DNA of 64,000 nt from Diadema setosum. Lineage: Eukaryota; Echinodermata; Echinoidea; Diadematoida; Diadematidae. Every line of letters starts with the position of its first letter. The stretch's first letter is position 1. The translations under genes were made by a program, and so were the position numbers. The notes under the pieces were generated by a model. The model saw nothing but the letters and a program-made list of their open reading frames with translations. It was not told the origin of the DNA and made no database searches. The stretch covers positions 2,406,501 through 2,470,500 of the forward strand of contig CM067064.1 in NCBI GenBank assembly GCA_033980235.1. The letters run 5' to 3'. Positions 35,305 to 46,401 of the stretch are shown piece after piece.

Positions 35305-35525
35305 TTGAAAGCTTTGACCCCCCAAACTGGTGGTGCAGATGTTGGTCTGGTGCCATCTCTGATACCACCCAAGTTACCTACAATACTGTCTCTGGCCTGG
35401 CAACAAAGCCAAAGGGCTTCAACGGGTGGTAAAGCAAATTTTCATGTCTTCATCCTGTTTCTATGGCAAATGATTACCCTCTGCGCCCCTGAGGAAGTGC
35501 TGAACATCATCAGATGTGGTTGCAA
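35305..35525 (+). pseudogene. Cysteine-rich module remnant
   Basis: The frame ends '...PEEVLNIIRCGCN' just where a TTAA-flanked MITE begins. Sequence after the MITE (36092 onward, 'ggcaattgcaggactg') resembles the matching part of the inverted copy at 34600, so the MITE interrupts this remnant. Family identity is uncertain. Confidence 0.3.
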
Positions 35526-36091
35526 TTAAAGGGAAGATAAACCCCAAGAGCAATGTGGATTGAGTGAAAGCAGCAACATTAGTAGAACACATCAGTGAAA
35601 GTTTGAAGAAAATCGGACAATCGATGCAAAAGTTATGAATTTTTAAAGTTTTGGTGATGGAACCGCTGGATGAGGAGACTACTAGAGGTTATGACGTATG
35701 AGTGGACAACAATACCAAGAAAACATAAAGAAAATTCTACAAAAATCAATTTTTCATGAAAATTACAAATTCCATAAACTTGATATTGACATATGTTAAG
35801 GGTAGCAATTATTCCCCCTGCTTTCTGAAAGAGGTTGGTCCATTGCTCTTTCATAATTCTATAAAAGTGAATTTTTGTTGAATTTCCTTTATATTTTCTT
35901 TGTATTGTTGTCCACTCATACGTCATATCCTCTAGTAGTCTCCTCATCCAGCGGTTCCAACACCAAAACTTTAAAAATTCATAACTTTTGCATCGATTGT
36001 TCGATTTTCCTCAAACTTTCACTGATGTGTTCTACTAATGTTGCTGCTTTCACTCAATCCACATTGCTCTTTGGGTTTACCTTCCCTTTAA
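35526..36091. mobile_element. TTAA-flanked long-TIR MITE, copy 1
   Basis: This is a near-perfect foldback. The left arm begins TTAAAGGGAAG and the right arm ends CTTCCCTTTAA, with arms of roughly 200 bp or more at high identity (for example 'caatgtggattgagtgaaag' on both). TTAA at both ends fits piggyBac- or Kolobok-type target sites. It is non-coding; open frames inside are incidental. Confidence 0.85.
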
Positions 36092-36328
36092 GGCAATTGC
36101 AGGACTGATATTTATGCATCTTTTGCCTGAGAATCCTGCAAATTTGGGGCTGATGTCGCCTGCTGCCAAACATCAAATTAAAGAGATCTTTGAAGACAAT
36201 AAAAAGGACAGTTTTAGTTTTAGGACAAGAATGAATGAACTCATGATGTCAAAGTATATAAATCAACACCTGAGAACTGAGAGAGAATTGAAAAAGGTAC
36301 CTCACATTGCTCGGTGGTTGATGTTTAA

Positions 36329-37300
36329 TTGATTTGATTTGATTTGATTTATTGTTCCACATCTCAAAACATCAAACATGATACGATCGATTGAACATAA
36401 GATTGAACATAGCTTCGTGATTACAAAGAATACAAGAGAAGACAATTTAACAAACATGAAATGTGGGGACCTACTAAAAAGCAAAGCTTGTAATGTATAG
36501 GTCCCTGTATAGATGAAAGTGTTGGTCTTCTTGAACAACCTAGTAACGAAAGCTATGAAAGGAAGGAAAGGGACGTAAAAGGCAAGAGAGCAAAAAGAGC
36601 AAGAGAAAGGAATAAAATATACGAAAGCATAGCGAAATACAAAGTAGCCACCTGTGTTGCGTTTACAAGACTCCTTGTCACCCGAGCAACACAGTTACGT
36701 AAATGTAAGAATGCGCAAAAATGCACATGATACATAATGATTCATTGAGTTATGAATAGCCTTGACATATAAATGACTCAGTAAAAAGAACGAAAAGCAA
36801 ACCTGGAATACATAATAGACAACGAATCTGATAAAGAAGAGGGAGTTCAAATAAAATTGCATGTTTTGTTATGAGATATAAGCCTACACAAGGGATTTTT
36901 TTTAGTTTACGTTTAAAACAATTCAGTGACAACGATGCAGTAATGTCGGAGTCAAGGCTATTCCAGAATGTCGGACCTGTATGTACTATTGTTTGCAGTT
37001 CTCACGGGAGAAAAGTGAAATGAATTTTCCTGTCTTGTAGGGTAGGAATGTATAACTTTATTTTTTACAAACATGGGAGTGAAAGCATATGGTAATTTAG
37101 TTAACTGGTACATAAATATCCCAAGGGAGTAAGAATATATATAAAAAATCTTTAAGAGGTTATTACTTTTGAACAGTGGGCTTGTCGGTGCTAAATAATT
37201 GGTACAATTGATAATCCTTATAGCTCGTTTTTGTATTCTGAAGATAGACTCCAGGCGTATTTTGAGACAATTCCTCCAGGCCAGTATACTATAATGAATA
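36329..37300 (-). mobile_element. CR1-like LINE 3' fragment with (AAATC)n tail
   Basis: The minus-strand tail is AATAAATCAAATCAAATC. About 130 bp upstream on that strand, 'ggacctactaaaaagcaaag' matches the 3' UTR of the LINE pair at 39755 and 46024 (ggacccactaaaaagacaga). A distal coding remnant is suggested near 37200-37290. It is degraded. Confidence 0.55.
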
Positions 37301-37908
37301 ATGAATATTAATGAATAGTTTGTACGGTATTGCGTTAGGACAGTTTCATTTATGCCTTCACCAGTTTTTGTTGTTGTTTTAATTCAAGAAGAAAGTCCAG
37401 TTTGCTCGATAATATCAAGGTGGTACTCCTAAATTATATCATATCGCAGTGATGGAGGTTATGATCCATTTCAAACTCGCCTCAGGACCCCCCCACCCAT
37501 ACTCCTTGCTGAAAAAAAAGCTACATCGTAAAAGGGTTTTTAGTTTTGTCATTTAATGTCCGATGTGTTTTTGTCGGCAGCCATGTATCTCTGCATTACT
37601 GTATAGGATTTTCTGTACCTTATTAATAATGGTTTTAGGGGAATGCATATTAGAAGCTTTGCTTTCTAGCTTCCCCTCCATTTTTAACATTATTTGATAA
37701 ATACCATGAATCTCACCATCTTAATAATGACATTTTTATATTCAACCTGCATGTACAAGAACATGATGGTATTGATTTTTTGCGTGATGTTAAGTGCACT
37801 TTTATTCTTTCAATGTCTTTGTTGAAACAAAAGAAAAGATATGAACTTGTGTTAAACATCGTAAGGCTTATGAATATTAAATGCTCAAAACTCCATTCAT
37901 AACTGAGT

Positions 37909-38368
37909 ATCTGAATATAAGAAAGACCCAAGTCCATGGAAGACCATTTCGAGTAAACTTCAAAAAACTTCATATCTTTTTTATTTGTCCAATAATATTC
38001 TATTCAACTGTGATGGGAAGGTAACATTGTATATACAAATTAGAACATATTATACTATTATGACAATTAACATTTACATTATTGTGGAGAGGCCATTTTG
38101 TGTGATGGATTTGGGTCGTTATTTGAATCATATACATGATATTCTGCTATAGAGATGAGAGAAGGATGAGAGAGGGTGCTATGATATGAATGTAAGAATG
38201 ACCCAAGTCCTTCATTCTTACATTCATACTCATTCATTTCAGGTACTTCCGGGGGTAATAGGATTTATCAAATATACACAAGATGAGTCCATGCATAAGC
38301 TACAATTTGCTATGTCAAACTGAATTTGGCCAAAAATTGGACTTGGGTCGTTCTTATATTCAGGTCTT
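37909..38368. mobile_element. TIR MITE with GACCCAAGTCC motif
   Basis: The ends CTGAATATAAGAAAGACCCA and the complement of CTGAATATAAGAACGACCCA are inverted and nearly identical over about 25 bp. An internal copy, 'gtaagaatgacccaagtcc', lies at 38190. It is non-coding. Confidence 0.65.
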
Positions 38369-38529
38369 CAATTCCTAGCAAGAATCCTAATCTATTTGCT
38401 AAATTAGGACTTTTGCATTACAAAAGAATAATTTTTTGTTCAGAACATTCTTCAGATATATGATCAGCACTAAATGTCGATGTAGCTGCATGTCAGAAAA
38501 AAAAAACAGCAAATTGGTTTTCTATTTCC

Positions 38530-38995
38530 ACATATATTTTTGCTATATCTTATACAGGAGAATAAGAGTTGCGACCATTTTGAATTTTAGAATTTAAAAG
38601 AATAAAAATACATGTAGGCCGTCTATATTGTAAGTGGCACCCAATATATTTCTATTGCACACGCAGCACATTATAACAGCGTAGGTACGGGACTGCAAAT
38701 ACAGTAAATTTGTTTTATACTTCCATGCATATTTTTTTGCCATTCATATTGTACATGAGCATAGGAATGGCGGCCATTTTGAATTGAAAATGAGCTTTAA
38801 ATACTAAATGAACCCTATGCAATGGAAATTCTCTTACAGATGCAGATGGAGTAACTGTAGGGACATACAGTGTAACTGTACAAAGTTTAGTGGAATAATT
38901 GGTCATAGAATGCATATTATTGTGATTATCACGGCCAAATTAGCATATTTGCGGCCATTTTGCATTTTGCATTTTGCCGAAAATGCTCAAGGTTT
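38530..38995 (+). repeat. Degenerate tandem repeat, period about 180-196 bp
   Basis: There are three copies of a block ending in 'ggccattttgaatt' (near 38575, 38771 and 38951), each preceded by 'catattgtacatgagcata'-like sequence. It is non-coding. Confidence 0.6.
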
Positions 38996-39117
38996 GGCGA
39001 GTGGCATCAATCAGATTTGGAATCAGCACCCGAATTGACAAAAAACATCAAAAAAAAAAAAAAAACACATTGTATACATAAAAAAGAAACAATTTTAGGA
39101 GCCGTCTAGCCTGGACT

Positions 39118-39285
39118 AAAGAGGCATTTTAGTGCGCGTTGCAAAGTGTCTCTTTTGTGATATCTTGATCAGTGGATTTAGTTACAAACTTAATTTTCAC
39201 AAAGAGACATTTCAGCGCGCGTTGCAAAGTGTCTCTTTTGTGATATCTGAATCCGCGGATTTAGCTAAATGTCGTTTCATGTGTA
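39118..39285 (+). repeat. 83-bp tandem duplication
   Basis: 'Cgcgttgcaaagtgtctctt' and 'ttgtgatatct' occur twice, about 83 bp apart, each followed by a 'gcggattta' or 'gtggattta' block. Confidence 0.75.
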
Positions 39286-39405
39286 CGTCATAATTACGTA
39301 ACCATTGAAATATGAGTCTCCAAATTTAGCAGGAATGTAAAGGGTCTAGAGTAGTATCGAAAAATGAGAAAATCTCGAAGACGTGAAATCCAACCATTTT
39401 TCACT

Positions 39406-39437
39406 AAAATGCCAGTTCGTGGTGACAGCGACGAATT
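39406..39437. repeat. 32-bp inverted repeat partner (right)
   Basis: Exact reverse complement of 25368-25399. Confidence 0.85.
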
Positions 39438-39754
39438 GCACACAATTTTATCACATTTTTAGAAGGTAGACCTATACTTTGAAATTTCTCGTCTGCTTAT
39501 GATGTGGGGGATACCTTGGTCTTATCCCCCGCTTTTGGGAAGGGTAACAAATAATTGGACTTGTTGCCCCTTCGAACAAAGTGGGATTCTATTACCCTAT
39601 GTAGAGATGGTACCTCCCACGTTTGGTGAAAATCAAACATTTCTCAAGAGGATGCAGAATACGTGAAAATCCCCCACCCCCTCACTCACGCCCCCCCCCC
39701 CATAGGAACACCCCTCTATTCGCCACAATCAAACGTGAAATAAAATTTCATGGC

Positions 39755-42180
39755 ATTCAATTCAATTCAATTCAAAGTTTATTTCATTTTTCGACAAAAT
39801 GTATGTTTCACTTCATTTAATAACAGAGAATAACTTAAGTAGAACATAGTGAAATGAAAAGACAATAACAATTGAGGACCTATAGTAATCATACATTGTA
39901 TAGTAAAAAAGAAACAGAAGTGATCAAAGTGAGGTACATCTATACCGATGCTTTAAGTGCGAAAAATGGAGGGACCCACTAAAAAGACAGAGCTTGTAGT
40001 GTGTGGGCCCCTCTGGAGAAGAACATCGATGAAAAGATAAATTTAATCATCGTAGATACAAAAAATAACAAAGTGGAAGAAGTCTGGAAGCCCACTGAAA
40101 ATTAGATTAACCAATAAATACATTTTCATAGACGCGAACAAACATGAAACAGGACTAGACAACAAGACAACTACTGAAGAAAAGGTTGTACAGGACAACA
40201 CGGGGTGGACGACACTAACGAACTGAGGACAAAATAGCAGACAAGAACGCAAAACAGAAACAGAAACAGTACAGGACAACAGAAACAACATAAACATAAA
40301 CAGCCATCTTCGGCAGAAGCATGCCAAGAGAAACAGAAGATAGTTGTGGGGAAAAGTAATATTTTGACGCCTGAAAGAAAGACAAGAAAATAGAAAATAG
40401 GACATGTGAAGAGGAGTAACATACGGAAAGTCAACTTGTAGACGCTATGGGCAAAATGACAAAGATGACAACATTGCAACATCCAAGAAAAAAAATACCA
40501 TTAATTCTTCAAAGAGGGGACAAAGTGAGCAAGTCAGTATGTAAGAAAAAAAGGCCAAAAGGTTAATTCAGTATTGTAGAGTCATACGATTGCAATAAAA
40601 AAGACTTCAGTCTCCTCTTGAAGAATATAAGGATGGAGCGTTTTTTATGTGATGATTCAAAGAATTCCAATAATTTGGGCCTACATAAATAAGTGTGTTT
40701 TTAGCAAAAATCGTTCTTAAAAGAGGTAAATGAAATTCACTGGAACGGCTAGTGGGATATTCATGAAATGATTGAATTTTTAGGAATATAGAATCAAAAA
40801 TAGACGGAAGCAAGTTATTGCAATACTTGTACATAAATTGCCCTAAATTAAACAAAAACAAATCTGTCATTTTTAAGAGCTTGTCAGAGGCAAACAACAT
40901 ATGTGTATGAGAACGTACAGGGGAATTACAGATAACACGGAGAGCTTTCTTTTGTAAAAGGAACACTTTCTCTAATAAATTCTGATGCGTGTTGCCCCAA
41001 ACTAATACTCCATAATGAAGATGAGGCAATATTAACGACGAATATAACATAAGTAATGATTTTTGTGGAATATGAAATTTCAATATATTTATAATGCATA
41101 TATTACGTGAAATTATATTGCAAACATTATCAACATGTGATTTCCAGGAAAGTTTGTCATCCACAATGACACCCAAAAATTTGATATGTGAGACTCTTTG
41201 TAGATGAGAGTCATCTAATACTATATTTGTACTTAAACTATCAACAGTATTACTAAAAAGCATATATTTCATTTTGTGAGCATTGAGTGATAGCCTATTG
41301 GCCCTGGCCCAGTTTGTCACTTTTTTCAATTCAATGTTGATTTTATGGAGAAGAAAATCAATATCATTATGGGCAAAAAATAAATTTGTGTCATCTGCAA
41401 AATGAATAAAAGAGAGGTCGTCGGATACGCGACAAAAATCATTAATATAAATAATGAACAATAACGGCCCTAAAAGACTTCCCTGTGGGACGCCGCATAT
41501 GACTTCTCTGACAACTGAATCATTGTTTTTTATTGTAACAAATTGTTTTCTATCAAGTAAATAACTCTTGAACCACTCAAAGACCTTCCCACGTATTCCA
41601 TAATGCGATAACTTATAAAGTAAAATATCATGATTGATAGTGTCGAAGGCCTTGGAGAAGTCCAAGAAGAGACTATTACTTACTATAAAATTAGAATGGT
41701 TATCAATTGCATGAACAACTCTATCAACAAAATGCAAAAGAGCATGCGTAGTACTGTGTTTCTCACGAAAACCAAACTGACAATTCGTAAAAACTTCATG
41801 TACCTTCAACATTGTTCATTCTCTTGTAAATGAGTTTTTCTAAGACCTGAGACAACGACGATAATAATGAAATTGGGCGATAATTGCTGACTTCAAACTT
41901 ATCACCTATCTTAAATATTGGGATTACTTTAGCTAATTAAATTTTCATTTTGTCGGGAAACACAAAGTTAAAAATTGACAAATGAAATATATGAGCAAAT
42001 GGATCAGCAATCGAGGAAATAACACCCTTAAGTACAAAATCATCTATCTCATCATAACCAGAACTTCGTTTATTTTCAAAAGAGGAAACTATATCAATAA
42101 TTTCAAATCTGTTAGTTGGTATAAAGAATATGGAATCAGAGTTACTAAAATCATGAGGCAATTCATTTGCAGCTATTATT
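39755..42180 (-). mobile_element. CR1/jockey-like LINE, minus-strand copy
   Basis: This is a 3' portion of an APE-type LINE with RT, a long 3' UTR and an (AATTG)n tail (39755-39774). It is the left arm of a palindrome with 43685-46024. The 5' end of this copy lies at 42180, where sequence switches to a plus-strand endonuclease fragment. Confidence 0.85.
40607..41812 (-). pseudogene. CR1/jockey-like LINE reverse transcriptase
   Basis: 401 codons are open. RT marks in order are 'NCQFGFREKHST', 'FLDFSKAFDTINHD' (catalytic Asp), 'VICGVPQGSLLGPLLF', 'IHFADDTNLFF' (catalytic FADD pair), 'NRLSLNAHK' and 'IKFLGVIVD'; the C-terminus is 'YVGPNYWNSL'. The catalytic residues are intact. The frame begins just after a 2-nt deletion relative to the plus copy, which separates it from the upstream part ('LSSLSQVLEKLIYKRMNN'). 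It lacks endonuclease in cis, so it is a truncated, non-autonomous copy. Confidence 0.85.
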
Positions 42181-43110
42181 CATGAAGATATCTCTAGAAT
42201 GGACAATATTGTTGAATCTTTGTTTATAGAAATTCTTATCCCAGGATGTAGAAATCTTATGGTAGGCACTATATACAGACCACCTAATTCAAACTTTTCC
42301 CAGGTGTTTAAGGCAGTGAAGTGTAACAAATTGTTTTCTATCAAGTAAATAACTCTTGAACCACTCAAAGACCTTCCCACGTATTCCATAATGCGATAAC
42401 TTATAAAGTAAAATATCATGATTGATAGTGTCGAAGGCCTTGGAGAAGTCCAAGAAGAGACTATTACTTACTATAAAATTAGAATGGTTATCAATTGCAT
42501 GAACAACTCTATCAACAAAATGCAAAAGAGCATGCGTAGTACTGTGTTTCTCACGAAAACCAAACTGACAATTCGTAAAAACTTCATGTACCTTCAACAT
42601 TGTTCATTCTCTCGTAAATGAGTTTTTCTAAGACCTGAGACAACGACGATAATAATGAAATTGGGCGATAATTGCTGACTTCAAACTTATCACCTGTCTT
42701 AAATATTGGGATTACTTTAGCTAATTAAATTTTCATTTTGTCGGGAAACACACCGTTAAAAATTGACAAATGAAATATATGAGCAAGTGGATCAGCAATC
42801 GAGGAAATAACACCCTTAAGTACAAAATCATCTATCTCATCATAACCAGAACTTCGTTTATTTTCAAAAGAGGAAACTATATCAATAATTTCAAATCTGT
42901 TAGTTGGTATAAACAATGTGGAATCAGAGTTACTAAAATCATGAGGCAATTCATTTGCAGCTATTATTCATGAAGATATCTCTAGAATGGACAATATTGT
43001 TGAATCTTTGTTTATAGAAATTCTTATCCCAGGATGTAGAAATCTTATGGTAGGCACTATATACAGACCACCTAATTCAAACTTTTCCCAGGTGTTTAAG
43101 GCAGTGAAGT
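41535..43110. repeat. 788-bp direct tandem duplication inside the LINE palindrome
   Basis: About 41535-42322 is repeated at about 42323-43110 with few changes (for example 'aaagaatatgg' against 'aaacaatgtgg'). Each copy is itself chimeric: a minus-strand RT N-terminal fragment joined at a sharp boundary (42180, 42968) to about 140 bp of plus-strand endonuclease sequence (RNLMVGTIYRPPNSNF). Confidence 0.85.
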
Positions 43111-43269
43111 CACATAATGAAATTCAAAGTAGGTAAAAATTCCAGGCAGTCCCACTTGGCTATAAATACCCGTGTCAGTGAGCAGTAAGCATCTTTTCAA
43201 AGGGAATACGGCTTTAAATAGACAGACCAGCAACACCATGCAGTATTGGGTGCAATGCAGACAATTAGC

Positions 43270-46024
43270 TCACTGAGTCAGGAGTATTTGGCAGCGATGA
43301 CGTTAATATTTCTTTTCATAATTTTATGGAAATTTTTAATCATCATTTAGATGATGTAATTCCAAAACAAAGAAATAGAACAGAGTATAAAAAAACACCC
43401 AGGTTACCTTGAATTTCAAGATCAATTCTTCGTTCGATTGATAGGAAAAATCGTTTGTATTATAAGTACAAATTGGAAAAAAACTGAGCGATCGAAGAAT
43501 AGATATGCATCATACAAAAATATTTTGACTATGATTTTACGTTCTAAAAAGAAAAGATATTATTCTAAGCAATTATCGAGATATAAGTTTGATATGAAAA
43601 ATACTTGGAAAGTTCTAAAACAGGCCATGAATGTTCCGAGTAAAAACTCTGACATTGATAAAATTAAACTGAATGATGAATTGATTAATGATAGTTTCCT
43701 CTTTTGAAAATAAACGAAGTTCTGGTTATGATGAGATAGATGATTTTGTACTTAAGGGTGTTATTTCCTCGATTGCTGATCCACTTGCTCATATATTTAA
43801 TTTTTAACGGTGTGTTTCCCGACAAAATGAAATTAGCTGAAGTGATCCCAATATCTAAGACAGGTGATAAGTTTGAAGTCAGCAATTATCGCCCAATTTC
43901 ATTATTATCGTCGTTGTCTAAGGTCTTAGAAAAACTCATTTACAAGAGAATGAACAATGTTTTGAAGGTACATGAAGTTTTTACGAATTGTCAGTTTGGT
44001 TTTCGTGAGAAACACAGTACTACGCATGCTCTTTTGCATTTTGTTGATAGAGTTGTTCATGCAATTGATAACCATTCTCATTTATTAAGTATCTTCTTGG
44101 ACTTCTCCAAGGCCTTCGACACTATCAGTCATGATATTTTACTTTATATGTTATCGCATTATGGAATACATGGGAAGGTCTTTGAGTGGTTCAAGAGTTA
44201 TTTACTTGATAGAAAACAATTTGTTACAATAAAAAAACAATGATTCAGTTGTCAGAGAAGTCATATGCGGCGTCCCACAGGGAAGTCTTTTAGGGCCGTT
44301 ATTGTTCATTATTTATATTAATGATTTTTGTCGCGTATCCGACGACCTCTCTTTTATTCATTTTGCAGATGACACAAATTTATTTTTTGCCCATAATGAT
44401 ATTGATTTTCTTCTCCATAAAATCAACATTGAATTGAAAAAAGTGACAAACTGGGCCAGGGCCAATAGGCTATCACTCAATGCTCACAAAACGAAATATA
44501 TGCTTTTTAGTAATACTGTTGATAGTTTAAGTACAAATATAGTATTAGATGACTCTCATCTACAAAGAGTCTCACATATCAAATTTTTGGGTGTCATTGT
44601 GGATGACAAACTTTCCTGGAAATCACATGTTGATAATGTTTGCAATATAATTTCACGTAATATAGGCATTATAAATAGATTGAAATTTCATACTCCACAA
44701 AAATCATTACTTATGTTATATTCGTTGTTTATATTGCCTCATCTTAATTATGGAGTATTAGTTTGGGGCAACACGCATCAGAATTTATTAGAGAAAGTGT
44801 TCCTTTTACAAAAGAAAGCTCTCCGTGTTATCTGTTATTCCCCTGTACGTTCTCATACAAATATGTTGTTTGCCTCTAACAAGCTCTTAAAAATGACAGA
44901 TTTGTTTTTGTTCAATTTAGGGCAATTTATGTACAAGTATTGCAATAACTTGCTTCCGTCTATTTTTGATTCTATATTCCTAAAAAAATCAATCATTTCA
45001 TGAATATCCCACTAGGCGTTCCAGTGAATTTCATTTACCTCTTTTAAGAACGATTTTTGCTAAAAACACACTTATTTATGTAGGCCCAAATTATTGGAAT
45101 TCTTTGAATCATCACATAAAAAACGCTCCATCCATATATTCTTTCAAGAGGAGACTGAAGTCTTTTTTATTGCAATCGTATGACTCTACAATACTGAATT
45201 AACCTTTTGGCCTTTTTTTCTTACATACTGACTTGCTCACTTTGTCCCCTCTTTGAAGAATTAATGGTATTTTTTTTCTTGGATGTTTGCAATGTTGTCA
45301 TCTTTGTCATTTTGCCCATAGCGTCTACAAGTTGACTTTCCGTATGTTACTCCTCTTCACATGTCCTATTTTCTATTTTCTTGTCTTTCTTTCAGGCGTC
45401 AAAATATTACTTTTCCCCACAACTATCTTCTGTTTCTCTTGGCATGCTTCTGCCGAAGATGGCTGTTTATGTTTATGTTTATGTTGTTTCTGTTGTCCCG
45501 TACTGTTTCTGTCTCTGTTTTGCGTTCTTGTCTGCTATTTTGTCTTCAGTTCGTCAGTCTCGTCCACCCCGTTTTGTCCTGTACAACCTTTTCTTCAGTA
45601 GTTGTCTTGTTGTCTAGTCCTGTTTCATGTTTGTTCGCGTCTATGAAAATGTATTTATTGATTAATCTAATTTTCAGTGGGCTTCCAGACTTCTTCCACT
45701 TTGTTATTTTTTGTATCTACGATGATTAAATTTATCTTTTCATCGATGTTCTTCTCCAGAGGGGCCCACATACTACAAGCTCTGTCTTTTTAGTGGGTCC
45801 CTCCATTTTTCGCACTTAAAGCATCGGTATACATGTACCTCACTTTGATCACTTCTGTTTCTTTTTTACTATACAATGTATGATTACTATAGGTCCTCAA
45901 TTGTTATTGTCTTTTCATTTCACTATGTTCTACTTAAGTTATTCTCTGTTATTAAATGAAGTGAAACATATGTTTTGTCGAAAAATGAAATAAACTTTGA
46001 ATTGAATTGAATTGAATTGAATTG
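43270..46024 (+). mobile_element. CR1/jockey-like LINE, plus-strand copy
   Basis: It contains a linker (43320-43680), an internally deleted join near 43690, an RT and a complete 3' UTR ending in (GAATT)n at 45995-46024. It is the right arm of the palindrome with 39755-42180; 3' UTR segments are almost identical to the left arm. Confidence 0.85.
43740..45003 (+). pseudogene. LINE reverse transcriptase, frameshifted plus copy
   Basis: This is the RT core split into two frames (43740-44243 and 44302-45003) by an extra A in a homopolymer at 44228-44240. The first part has 'YRPISLLSSLSKVLEKLIY' and 'FLDFSKAFDTISHD'. The second has 'HFADDTNLFF' and 'FLGVIVDDKLSW', ending early at 'LKKSIIS' where another A-run shift occurs. 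GVPQGS lies between the frames. It is not functional as it stands. Confidence 0.85.
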
Positions 46025-46401
46025 AGAGTAAGTCAAAACCATCGTGATAGAAAGTCAAAACCCTCGTGATAGAATTCGTAAACCCTCCGCGACTTTTCCA
46101 CTGACAAGTACACGTCAAAGAGATTTTCCCAGTGACTGCTATAGTGCGGACAGTACTTTATATTTTGATGAACGTCCTTTAATTAGTCAATAATTTCCTT
46201 CTACAATTTAATACACAGATTATATTATGTTTTCCCTTTTCAGAAGAATATTTTTCCTCTTCTAAGTCGCTTCCAAATCATGTATTTCTGCATCTTAATA
46301 GTGTCAAAGAAAGTTCCATATCAAAACAGGCATCAATTTTAATGGAATTTCAGCTGTAGATGTTTCAGTCTGTTTTTCGAGGCTTGAACAAGATTCCCTA
46401 A

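Noticed and set aside
36114..36332. 72-codon plus-strand ORF after the MITE
   Set aside because: No recognisable domain; it ends in a LINE tail and shows no splice or start support. It may be a transposon relic.
40043..40482. Leu/Phe/Cys-rich ORFs at 40.0-40.5 kb, mirrored at 45.3-45.7 kb
   Set aside because: They lie in the LINE 3' UTR, and both frames are also open in the other arm, so there is no sign of coding constraint.
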